NCBI GenBank assembly: GCA_034508935.3 | Contig: CM067445.1 | Location: forward strand, 87,471,653-87,535,652 | DNA: 64,000 bases | From: Berghia stephanieae | Taxonomy: Eukaryota > Mollusca > Gastropoda > Nudibranchia > Aeolidiidae | Direction of reading: 5' to 3' | In this document: piece by piece, positions 34,561-44,969 of the stretch | How the letters are laid out: each line of letters begins with the position of its first letter | Numbering within the stretch: the stretch's first letter is position 1 | Position numbers and translations under genes: made by a program | The notes under the pieces: generated by a model | Told to the model about the DNA's origin: nothing | What the model saw: the letters and a program-made list of their open reading frames with translations, nothing else | Database searches by the model: none

Positions 34561-34735
34561 TTAACTCACTCAATCCTAGAGATTTTGCTACTTTTCAAAA
34601 TTGGAAAAAAAAATGTATTAAAAATGAGCATGTGCATATATTTTTTTATTTAACTACCCTTCATTAACATGTAAAAATTAAAACATCAGCTTTGGATACT
34701 TCTCTAATAATTTGTCTCAAAAAAAAATATTAATG
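34561..34735 (+). mobile_element. TTAA-flanked MITE family G, truncated copy
   Basis: Starts TTAACTCACTCAATCCTAG and continues collinear with 61121-61349 read in reverse as far as the TTTGTCTCA segment. The far end is lost. Confidence 0.6.
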
Positions 34736-35345
34736 TTAAACAAGGAGATAAATTTAATTACGTCAATATGGAGTTGATGTTAATCAGTAGTAGTATTGGT
34801 AGTAGTAGTTGTTGTTGTAGTGGCAGTAGTAATTCCTCTCTGTTTTTAATTCGCTATACCCCCTGAACGTGTAATAATAATAATAATAATAATAATAATC
34901 GCGAAGTCCAAGGTTTGAGAGTTTTTTTTTTACCAAGATGAGGGTCATTTAAATCGATTTGCCGCTAGCGCAGTGAAGGGCGGGACATGATGATGATGGT
35001 GTTGGTGATGATTGTGGTGGTGGTGGTGCTGCTGCTGGTGGCATGGTGGTGGTGGTGGTGCTGAGGATGATGATAATGTAGAGTCTGTGATCTGTTAAAC
35101 AAGGAGATAGATTTAATTACGTCAATATGGAGTTGATGTTAATCAGTAGCTGTAGTAGTAGTAGTAGTGGCAGTAGTAACTCCTCTCTGTTTTTAATTCG
35201 CTCTACCCCTGAACTTGTAATAATAATAATAATAATAATAAACGCGAAGTCCAAGGTTTGAGAGTTGTTTTTTTTTATTACCAAGATGAGGGTCATTTAA
35301 ATCGACTTGCCGCTTGCGCAGTGAAGGACGGGCATGATGATGATG
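34736..35345. repeat. Tandem duplication of a block containing family E and triplet repeats
   Basis: Two head-to-tail units, 34736-35094 and 35095-35345. Each has AACAAGGAGATA, TCAATATGGAGTTGATGTTA, a GTA tract, CTCTCTGTTTTTAATTCGCT, an AAT tract, CGCGAAGTCCAAGGTTTGAG and GATGAGGGTCATTTAAATCG, ending in GAT repeats. The triplet tracts differ in length between units. Confidence 0.85.
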
Positions 35346-35354
35346 ATGATGATA

Positions 35355-35386
<32 letters not shown>

Positions 35387-35397
35387 CATCATCATTA
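35333..35397. repeat. GAT then ATT microsatellite
   Basis: About 20 bp of GAT followed by about 45 bp of ATT/ATC. Confidence 0.9.
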
Positions 35398-35842
35398 TAA
35401 AGAAATAGAGAGGACCGAGGAGTATTTTAGAATCACTGAATCAAGGGAAGCAATCCATGAATTACTAATATTCGATTTTAGGCCAATTTTTCTGCAGTGA
35501 TTGCAGCGCCCTCAGGCGGCATGTTTTAAACCGTGGGCCAGGGAATAAATACGCAATCAATTGTTTTCCTTTTGGCCTATAGACACGCATATAGACTAGT
35601 ATGGGGCAGGAAATGTGTATTTATTGGTCATAGACCAAGTTATTTAAAATAGTGGCATTTTCCATCATTTTGGTACCGTCAGTACAGACGCGAGTACCTA
35701 TCAGTAGCAATGACTATAAAAATTGTTGTTTTCTATTTTTGTAGGAATTATTACTCTTACATCAAAGCCCTATCTCCACTGAGTAAAAATCTTTTTGAAT
35801 TTTGAAAATCCATTAATATACAACAAAGTTATGCAGTTTCAA

Positions 35843-36101
35843 AGATGTCATTTATTTGGATGACGTCACAAAGCGAAAAAAAACACGGACAATATGGGAC
35901 GCTTTTTCTGCGTTTAATTCTGGTTTGTGGCTGTATCTCGTTTAATACATGGAATTTTTGCCATAACATTGCCATGTTTTAATATCTAATTTCACGTATT
36001 AAACGAGATACAGCCACAAACCAGAATAAAACGCAGAAAAAGCGTCCCATATTGTCCGTGTTTTTTTTCTCTTTGTGACGTCATCCAAATAAATGGCATC
36101 T
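35843..36101. repeat. Near-perfect inverted repeat, 106-bp arms, 47-bp loop
   Basis: Left arm 35843-35948 and right arm 35996-36101. They share TTTGGATGACGTCA, AACACGGACAATATGGGACG, TTTTCTGCG and TGGCTGTATCTCGTTTAATA in opposite orientation, with only a few mismatches. It looks like a young fold-back MITE. A transcript across it would form a long hairpin. Confidence 0.9.
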
Positions 36102-36275
36102 TATATTTATACTACAAATAGCAATTGCATGAATGATGGTTTAATGTGCTATTTATACTTAGCTAGATAATCATATAACATGAGGGTGTGAACTTTACAT
36201 GAAATGGTAAGTATACAAAATATACATTCATATTCTTTGATTTACCTTCTCAAAATGGTTTGTAAGTCGATATGA

Positions 36276-36350
36276 ATCAGGCCACAAACACACATACACA
36301 CATATACACACATACATACACAACACACAGAGAGAGAGAGAGAGAGAGCA
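36276..36350. repeat. CACATA and (AG)n microsatellites
   Basis: A CACATA-rich tract followed by about 22 bp of AG. Confidence 0.9.
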
Positions 36351-36506
36351 GCGAAGTTCGAGATACGAGTTTTTAGTTCCGGTTAAATGAAAAACTCCAT
36401 GCATTGTTGGGACGATGTATACCAAACTTTCTGCTCACCTCATTCAACAGTCAATTGGTTTGTGACTGCTCAACCATAGGATTTTTCTGTGAAAATGTAG
36501 AAAGTT

Positions 36507-36715
36507 TAAAACAACAACAACAATAATAATAATAATGACTATAATAATAATAATAATAAATAATAATAATAATATATGATATCCGTATTTTACAAAAAAA
36601 TTAATTTAGCGGTCAAATATGCTTTATATTTATAAAATTCATAAACTAATAATGTGATGTATAATTTGATGTTAAACACCAAAAAAAAAAAAAAACAGAA
36701 TTAAAAAAAAAAAAA
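36507..36715. repeat. Dispersed direct repeat (with 38778-38985)
   Basis: AGTTTAAAACAACAACAACA, an AAT tract, TATATGATATCCGTATTTTA and TTAGCGGTCAAATATGCTT recur in the same order 2.3 kb downstream, followed in each case by A/T runs and AAGGGGCA. Confidence 0.8.
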
Positions 36716-36719
36716 TTAA

Positions 36720-37560
36720 GGGGCATTATAGTTATAGGCTAAAATTAGACGTAAAATCCTAAAATTTCAAACATAGATGCACCAAAAACTAGAATATAAA
36801 TTTCTTTCAAATTTAAACACAATGTATTTTACATAAATAGCTGTATCATGATGGAAGAATTAATCAGTAGTCTGGAAAATAATTTTTTTAGAATTTTTAT
36901 TTGATTTCGACTGAAAATTTGGCGCGTATCGACAGAAAAAAATGAATTTAAAAATTTATAAATTGCTAAATTTTAATTCACCCCCAAACACTTCCATCAT
37001 GATGTAAAACACATCATAGAAAAGATTCTGAATAAATTTGAAGATGATCTAATGGAAAATGACTAAGATAGTATTGCTTGAATATCGGAAAATGACATAA
37101 ATTGGAAATTTGAGAAAGCGCAAACTTTTTTATAATTTGACATTGACTGATTTTTCAGACAAGTAAAAGAAATAATCCATCAAACTTTCAAAATATTACC
37201 ATTATAGGACAAGAAAACAAGAAAATTTTATAATTTAATCTAAGTCTAAAAAATTTATAATTGATTCGCCAAAGCATACCCCTAAAAAAAAAATACTGTA
37301 AAATTGAATTTTTTCCGTATTCAGAGATAAAATAATTTTGAGGTCAAATATGATTTATATCTTATGAATTCATTATTGTAATCACAAAAACGAATTATTT
37401 ACTGTATACAATAGATTATAAAGAGATTTCTAGATAAATAAAAATTCTCGAAATGTGATTTCGTAAAATATGATATACGGCGCGCTACCCTCATTTTTCA
37501 ATGCTGCTTGAGAGACAAGTCATATAAAATTAGATATCTAGTCAATTTTAACTGCAAAAT
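36720..37560. other. Unassigned AT-rich sequence
   Basis: Nothing recognisable. Confidence 0.4.
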
Positions 37561-37563
37561 CAA

Positions 37564-37752
37564 TTATATTTTAGACAATAAAACAGCTAAATGGTGCAAA
37601 TAGCTCAGAATAAAAAGCATTTTGCTTTCCCAAACCCCTTGGAAAAAAATTTCTTTCGCCTCAATGCAGGGAAAATCAACACCACTTGTTTGCCACCGCT
37701 TTTTTAGTACCGTAGTTCCACAAAGAGAGTTGATCTTGCTCTGGTTGGAAAA
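37564..37752 (-). other. Exon-like open segment after a strong splice acceptor
   Basis: The - strand has TGTCTCTTTTTTATTTTCAG and then an open frame FSNQSKINSLCGTTVLKKRW with VDFPCIEAKEIFFQGVWESK further on. No family recognised. It lies just downstream of the TnpB-like segment at 38070-38709 and could belong to the same old gene. Confidence 0.3.
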
Positions 37753-38069
37753 CTGAAAATAAAAAAGAGACATTTCATTAGCAATTTTTGGAAATACATT
37801 ATAAATCATTGACATAAAATGCATCTGTCAAAGAAAGACCAATAAATAAAATGGTCATCATTCACACCAACACGGTTGAAATTTCATTGGTTTTACATCC
37901 ACAGAACAGGACTCTTGGCGACAAGCAATTTTCTGTTATTAAAATAAATTCAGTAGTAATTCATTTCAAATGATGCTTTGTCATTTTCATATAGAAAAAT
38001 GAGAATTTACTTTATTGATCATTAATCAAAAATGTAAAGGCGCTATGGAGATTTGGAAACATTACTAAC

Positions 38070-38709
38070 CAGTGTCAAAAACTACATGCAGACACTCTGC
38101 TGTAGCGGGTGGTTGGATGGGAGCATCACCCTTGAATCGTATACCTATGATGTTCTCATGGGTGTACGATCCGATAGTGATGTCGTTTCTTCTTCTCTTT
38201 ACTAGCCTATCCTGCTTCTTTGGTTTGTGATTGTATTTTTGGCGGGTGGTTGGATGGGAGCATCACCCTTGAATCATACACCTATGATGTTCGCATGGGT
38301 GTACGATCCGATAGTGATGTCGTTTCTTCTTCTCTTTACTAGCCTATCCTGCTTCTTTGGTTTGTGATTGTATTTTTGACAGGGGATATTTTTTTTCCTG
38401 TAAATCCTCTGCCTGTTTGTTCTTGGTTATTTATAATTTAGCTTATGATATCTTTAGGTTATGATTTTGATTTACATTTGTACTATTTTTGTTAGATTGC
38501 TTGTTTTTTTGTTTCAGCGGTCTCTCATATAACCTCAATTGTGTTGGAAGAGACCTAAAGCAACAAACAAACAAAAAACACTCTGCTGTGCTGGCCCAGA
38601 TGATGGTTTGCTGGTTGATCAGTTTGCCACAGGAGAGCCTCAACACACCTTGCCAGAATAGCCCTTGAGCCAGCATCTTTATTGATTGTCAGGACACCAG
38701 TACAGTCAA
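38070..38709 (-). pseudogene. Possible TnpB/Fanzor-like C-terminal exon, split by repeat A
   Basis: On the - strand, after the acceptor TTTTGTTTTCGTCGACAG, an open frame of about 47 codons reads DCTGVLTINKDAGSRAI and then LARCVEALLWQTDQP before a TGA. The arrangement Cys-x-Gly, then (N/D)-(R/K)-Asp-x-x-(A/S)-x-x-Ile-Leu, resembles the last zinc-ribbon cysteine and third RuvC Asp region of TnpB/Fanzor nucleases (pattern CG..., DRDxNAAxNIL), which also lies near the C-terminus. Repeat A (38104-38577) interrupts it between 12-bp target duplications. The first two catalytic acidic residues and the rest of the zinc ribbon are not seen. It could equally be an exon of an unrelated host gene. Confidence 0.3.
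38104..38577 (+). repeat. Interspersed repeat A with 12-bp target-site duplication
   Basis: ACACTCTGCTGT flanks it (38092-38103 and 38578-38589). It starts with GGGTGGTTGGATGGGAGCAT and the ACGATCCGATAGTGATGTCG region. That head is repeated in tandem at 38240. The element ends GAAGAGACCTAAAGCAACAA plus an A-rich tail. The second copy is at 42820-43709. Confidence 0.85.
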
Positions 38710-38777
38710 CTGTCGACGAAAACAAAAAATTAAATTAAATTCACTGCAGTGAAAATGGCAAATGCCAATGCCATTTC

Positions 38778-38985
38778 TAAAGTTTAAAACAACAACAACA
38801 ATAATAATAATAATAAAAATAATAATAATATATGATATCCGTTTTTTACAACAAAAAATAATTTAGCGGTCAAATATGCTTCATACAATTCATTAATTAA
38901 ATCTCATAAACTAATAATGTGATATATAATTTGATGTTAAACACCCAAAAAAAATTCAGAAGTTTTTTTGTTTTTTTTTTTAAGG
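38778..38985. repeat. Dispersed direct repeat, second unit
   Basis: Collinear with 36507-36715, including the AAT tract, GCGGTCAAATATGCTT and TAATAATGTGAT. Confidence 0.8.
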
Positions 38986-38999
38986 GGCACTCTGCTGCG

Positions 39000-39150
39000 C
39001 TGGCCCAGATGTGCCTCTCTGTCTAAAACTGCGAATAATTGCATTCGGCCACTTGCAATGTTCGACTTGCAAACGCAACTGGATGTTCCCCGTCCTCATG
39101 AATTTGGCTACGTATTGCCCCGACACCCACAGGAGATGCGCCGCAAGTTA
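39000..39150 (-). mobile_element. Fossil fragment of a Ty3/Gypsy element (RNase H region)
   Basis: About 150 bp in reverse orientation, matching the RNase H region of the larger Gypsy copy at 41120-41250. Only a fragment. It is joined to a short sequence that also occurs at 38579-38605. Confidence 0.8.
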
Positions 39151-39857
39151 CGATTGCCACTTTCTAAAATTAATTTTTAAATCACGATAATATGTAACTT
39201 GTAATCACATTGTATATTGTTTTGATGAGTGTTTGTAATAATGTATTTAGGATATGCACGCGTAATCTCATTGTATATAGAGAATCCACAAATACTTGTG
39301 GGGCTGTATTTTGTATTGTTTTTTCTTTGTTTTTAATGGTTCCAATTTTCTTCAATACCATCTGGTCACCCGTCACTCAAAACCCTCACAATTCTTGATT
39401 ATATCGGATCAGAGAAAAAGTTTAATTTTTGAACCACATTTCACGGTGTGTTTAATTTGATATTATCACACGGTTTAGTGTGGCTAAATCTAAAATTTAT
39501 ATTATCGTGGCTGAAGTGGTCAGAGTGAAAACGCGTGTTGTAAAATGATAAGTGCAGTTGGGAAATGATAAACACTTCTGCTAAAATGAATATATAATGC
39601 ATTATAGAAGAAACCAAATTTGTGTCTTGATCAGTTGGATTTCACACAGATTCATGTGACTGAATCCAAAGTTCGATATTAAGAAATAAGATTGAAAGGG
39701 CATGTCGTGAAATAACAAATGCTTTGGTAAAGTTATGAACACTTCTGCTAAAGATAAAATGGTTTTGTCATTTTCAAAACAAAACGAAAAAAACTTTTTC
39801 TTCTTCTGTTCACTCTTTTCCATACCAGCCAAATCAACCCTAAAACTCTTTTGATTG

Positions 39858-40362
39858 TTTTTGTTTTTTTTGTTTTTAATGGTTTTACGGCACTTGCAAC
39901 ACATTAAGGTCATATCAGCACCAGTAAAAAGGAAGAAAATGGGTTAGTAAAAAGTTTTAGAATTACAATTAAAGCACCCAAGAAAAGGTAAGACAAAGGG
40001 GAATTCGTTCAAATAAGAAACAGGTGTAGATTCCCAGAGTACACTATCAAAGTACTTAGTTTGAGATTACTAAAAGTCTCATCCAGACACAAGCATAGGT
40101 CCCCACTACGAGGAATACACTCAAATGTTTTATATAACATAAAGAAAACATAATACAATGCATAACAGTCAGAGAGATGATTTACAAGGAAAAAATATCA
40201 TCTCCCAAAACTAACTATACATTTGAATGTTTCCCTCTCAGCTAGAGTATCCGGCCAGGGCCAGGACAAAACCAAGTAATCTCATTCCAAGACAAAGACA
40301 GAGTGAGTTGGAAGACAGATATAAGGGGATAGAAGACACATTAAGTGCCTCCCTGCCTATTT
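39858..40362 (-). repeat. Interspersed repeat B, reverse copy
   Basis: TTTTTAATGGTTTTACGGCACTTGC at the poly-T side, then AAGACAAAGACAGAGTGAGTTGG and the CCTCCCTGCC head. It lies at the left edge of the Gypsy fossil and hides that element's true start. Confidence 0.8.
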
Positions 40363-42819
40363 GGTTTGTCATCGAGGCCAGTACTTAAAAAGGACAATTC
40401 TGTTCGATTGTGTGGGGACTATAAGACTACATTGAATTCAGTATCAAAGGGAGATAATCACCCAATTCCCTTAATTGAAGACAGCATATAATTTGTCAGG
40501 TGGAGAAAAGTTCTCCATAATTGACTTTTCGCATGCATATACGCAGTTAAAATTAGATGACAGTAAAGACTTTACCACTATTAGCACACACACGGGTTAA
40601 TTTAGATACAATAGACTTTGTTTTGGTATTGCTGCTGCGCCAGGCATATTCCAGCGCACTATAGAATCAATTTTTAGAAATGTTCCTTGCACTGCGAATT
40701 ATCTTGATGATCTTTACATAACTGGGGAAAATGATCGTGATCACTTGGAAAATTTGCAAAAAGTGTTGTCCATATGCAAAGATTAACAATTAAGAAAGAT
40801 AAGTGGGAATTTTTGAAGGATGAAGTTTCCTTCTTGGGATTTAGATTGAGCAAAGCCCATGGAAGAAAAAATTGAAGCGGTTAAAAAATTTGCTGCGCCA
40901 ACAAATAAGACATTTCTGAAATCTTTTCTTGGGTTGACCAACTAGTATGGCAAATTTGTTAGTAACCTAGCTACGATTGTAGCTCCTCTTTACCGCTTGT
41001 TGCGTAAAGACATGACATGGAAGTGGGATAAGAGAGAGAGGGATGCATTTGAGAAAGCTAAAGCTGCGCTGTCATCAGACACAATGCTTGCGCAGTACGA
41101 TCCTAATAAAGAGACAATCGTAACTAGCGACGCATCTCCTGTGGGTGTCGGGGCAATACGTAGCCAAATTCATGAGTACGGGGAACGTCCAGTTGCGTTT
41201 GCAAGTCGAACATTGCAAGTGGCCGAATGCAATTATTCGCAGTTAGAATTCGCACTTGGAATAATTTTCGCTGTCCGGAAATGGCATAAGTTTCTGTCAG
41301 GTCGTAAATTTAAGATTTACACAGATCACAAACCACTACTTGGGTTGTTTGGGGAAGGAAAACGCAAACCCGAACATGCATCAGTTCGTGTCCAAGGGTG
41401 GGTAGTAATCTTATCTGGGTATTCTTACAAATTGGAATTCAAATCCGGAATTACCAATGAGGCTGATATTTTAAGTAGGTTACCATTACCAATCACAAAT
41501 TCAACTGAGTTTGTTCCGGCAGAATTGGAAAATTTATTCACACTTGTTAATATAACACCGGTTAGTGTTACTGATATTGCAAATGAAACTCAGAAAGATG
41601 AAGTCCTTAGGGACGTATACAAAAGGGTACTTGAAGGTTGGCAGGATACATCCTATGAAAGTTTACGGCCATATGCCAAACGTGAAAATGAATTGTCAGT
41701 TGACAATGGGTGCATGCTTTGGGGTGTAAGGGTTATTGTTCCCAGAACCTTGAGAGAGAATATTCTTGAAATTTTACATGACTCGCACATAGGCATGGCG
41801 CGTATGAAAACACAAGCAAGATCATGGGTGTGGTGGCCTTGTATGGATGCAGAAATAGAAAGCATGGTTAGGGCATGCTACAGATGGCAACAATACCCGA
41901 AATCACCGCCCAAAGCTCCTCTATTCCCCTGGGAATAGCCAGAAAAGCCGTGGAGTAGATTTCATCTAGACTTTACAGGTCCTTTCTTGGGCAAGATGTT
42001 CTTAATTATTGTTGATGCTCATTCCAAATGGATAGATGTCAAAATGATGACTAAAATCACCGCTCAGGATACCATACTTGAATTACGTGATGTGTTTTCG
42101 TCCTTAGGCCTTTGTTCCGAAATTGTTACATTCACCAGTGCATAATTTGGAAAATTCTTTGGCTGCAACTGCATAAAGCACATCATCGTTTCTCCGTATC
42201 ATCCTTCGAGCAATGGGTTAGCTGAACGTTATGTTCAAGAGTTTAAAAACCATATGGTTAAAAAGGGAAAGAAGAATAAAATTTCTTACTAAAACTATAT
42301 CATTAGCTCACTGTACCACTGGGTTAAGTCCATTTGAGCTTATGTTTGGGTGTAAAATGAAAACGTTCTGGATTTAATGCACCATTGCGTACTTGAAAAG
42401 GTTGTAGAAAAACAAGCTGTTCAAAAGAACAACCATGATAGTTACACGCACTTCCGTGAAATGGATATGGAGGGAAAGTGCGTTCGTTAAAAACTTTTCG
42501 GACAGAGGTGAACCATGGATTCCGGGTAGAGTTTCCGACCGAACCGGGACTTTGTCCTATAAAGTCAAAACACCGTCAGGAACTTGTCGTCGGCATGTTG
42601 ATCATATTCGACACACAAATGTGGATTAGAACTCAAATACAGGTTCAAGTGTAGAACATGACACTGTCGAAAACAATAATTGTAATAATGCATTACCAAT
42701 AGATGGTACTTCCGCAGCAGAGGATTCAGAACTTATCGAGTCTGATTCTGACGTTGTTGAGGCCCTAGTATTAAGAAGAAGTGAGAGATCACGCAAACCT
42801 GTGGTTAGAATTGACCTTT

Positions 42820-43709
42820 TTTGTTTGTTTGTTTGTTTGTTTGTTGCTTTAGGTCTCTTCCAACACAATTGAGGTTATATGAGAGACCGCTGAAACAAAA
42901 AAACAAGCAATCTAACAAAAATAGTACAAATGTAAATCAAAATCATAACCTAAAGATATCATAAGCTAAATTATAAATAACCAAGAACAAACAGGCAGAA
43001 TATTTACAGAAAAAAAAATATCCCCTGTCAAAAAATACAATCACAAACCAAAGAAGCAGGATAGGCTAGTAAAGAGAAGAAGAAACGACATCTTTTTTTT
43101 CATTTTTTTTAAGGGTTTTACGGCGCTTGCAACACATTTAGGTTATATCAGCGCCAGTAAAAAGGAAGAAAATGGGATAGTAAAAAGTTCTAGAATTACA
43201 TTAAAGCACACAAGAAAAAGTAAGACATAGGGGAACTGGGGACAAATAGGGATCAGATGTAGATTCCAAGAGCACACCACCAATGTACATAGTTTGAGAT
43301 CACCTCTAAGTCTCATCCGGACACAAGCACAAAATCCAACCAAGAGGAATACACTCAAATGCTAACATTATACATTGAAAATAACAAATATAATAATACA
43401 TAACAGAGAGATGATTTACAAGGAAAAAAATATCATCTCCCAACACAATAACTATGCATTTGACTGTTTCCCTCCCAGCTACGACCCCGGCCAGGGCCAT
43501 GACAAAACCAAGTAATCTCATTCCAAGACAAAGACAGAAAGCATGTTGGAAAACAGTTATAAGGGGATAAAAGACACAGTATGTACCCCCCCTGCCCACT
43601 ATGGGAGGTAGGAACCCCACCCAGGAAACGACATCACTATCGGATCGTACACCCATGCGAACATCATAGGTATATGATTCAAGGGTGATGCTCCCATCCA
43701 ACCACCCGC
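42820..43709 (-). repeat. Interspersed repeat A inserted in the Gypsy fossil
   Basis: Flanked by the 13-bp duplication AGAATTGACCTTT (42807-42819 and 43710-43722). On the - strand its head is GGGTGGTTGGATGGGAGCAT and its tail GAGACCTAAAGCAACAAAC. It is itself split by repeat B. Confidence 0.88.
43093..43624 (-). repeat. Interspersed repeat B inserted in repeat A
   Basis: Flanked by the 11-bp duplication GAAACGACATC (43082-43092 and 43625-43635), which is unique sequence within repeat A. The T-rich side (43093-43112) is the retroposition tail. Confidence 0.9.
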
Positions 43710-43804
43710 AGAATTGACCTTTAAATCTATTTTATTGTATTGTACGCTTGAATGAGATGGTTATGTATGGTTCATGATATGTTTAAATCTTGGGATGGAG
43801 GGAT

Positions 43805-44034
43805 GTAATCTAGTAGAAAAGTATATATATATATATATAATATATCATATTAGAATATTCCCTTTACCTTTTCTGTATTGAATCACTTCTTCTTCCTGTT
43901 ATTATGGTTATCTACTTCCTGGCGCCAGAATGCCTACTTCCTGTTCTCACGTCTACTCTAATTTTTAGTCAGTCCAGTTCAGGAGCTCAATAAAGTAACA
44001 TGTCAAACTATGTCTATCTCAGTTCATTATAATT
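43805..44034 (+). repeat. Candidate 3' LTR of the Gypsy fossil
   Basis: Begins TGTAATCTAG after a purine tract (GGGATGGAGGGA) and includes AATAAA at 43990. No second LTR was found in the window, so the right border is approximate. Confidence 0.4.
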
Positions 44035-44489
44035 ATGTGCATTATGTAAACGAATCATCATAGATGAACAAATCCAGCAATCCAATTCATTATCGACACA
44101 ATAAAACGCTTAACAAAATTATAGAAAGCATGAAACAAACTCACATTTTAGAAGAAGTAAGGACATCTATATGGATAGATAGAAACACGCCGCCCTTTCA
44201 AACACATCATATTATCTCAGAAAGAATAATAAATATAGTAAGACTCAACAAAACAGATCACCAACATTACCAATTTTTATAAAATTAAAAAATATATTAC
44301 AACACAGTGGCCGATACTGTTTCCCCCCTTGTTTTTCTCTGACATTATATTCCACTATATCTATAGTTAGATTAAACTAGGAGACTCAGACCCTGATTCA
44401 GCATAAAAGATCATGTGGCAGTCATATCATACTACTAACTATAACTGGCAACAATACACAATCTGCCCCCCAACACTAAAAAAGACATT

Positions 44490-44690
44490 TGTGTGATCTC
44501 AAACTAAGTGCATTGATAGTGTGCTCTTGGAATCCACATATGTTCCCTTTTTGAACTAATTCCCCTTTGTTTTACTTTTTCTTGGGTATTTTCATTGTAA
44601 TTTTAGAACTTTTTACTATCCCGTTTTCTTCCTCTTTACTGGCGCTGGTTGCAAGGGCCGTAAATTCTTTAAAAACAAAAACAAAAACAA
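44490..44690 (+). repeat. Interspersed repeat B, 3' fragment
   Basis: GTGATCTCAAACTAAGTGCA to GCAAGGGCCGTAAATTC and an AAAAC tail. Confidence 0.75.
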
Positions 44691-44969
44691 AACAAATTAT
44701 ATCATAACTTAACTCATATTCATAGTATAACACCACTAACCAATGCTGCATAGGGAAAGACCACATGCACAGAAGATAAAGCAGCGACGGACGCTCAGCT
44801 AGAGAGCGGGAAAGTGGGTGGCCACCCTTGGACTCCTTATGGAGCAAGGGACTAGGTTACTAACATCAACCCCCCCAGGAACCTCCAAAGTTGGTTACAC
44901 TCAGTCCTCTTAAAATCTATACTACTAAAACCTGAAAGATTCTTACCCCCCCCCCCCCCTCTCCCTCCC

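Larger units (their letters stand above)
40380..44034 (+). mobile_element. Ty3/Gypsy (Mag-like) retroelement fossil with nested insertions
   Basis: The order of parts on the + strand is reverse transcriptase (about 40400-40980, decayed), RNase H (about 41060-41500, with TSDASPVGVGA and YTDHKPLLGL), integrase zinc-binding part (about 41760-41930), integrase core (about 41940-42400), then a C-terminal part to about 42630. A purine tract at about 43795-43805 precedes a candidate 3' LTR (about 43805-44034) carrying AATAAA. Gag, protease and the 5' LTR are not visible. The left side abuts a B repeat, so it is 5'-truncated. It is clearly broken, with roughly half a dozen or more disruptions. RNase H and integrase wording is closest to the Mag/K02A2.6-like group. 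Repeats A and B are nested in it (42820-43709). With one candidate LTR, age cannot be estimated from LTR divergence; decay suggests moderately old. Confidence 0.85.
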
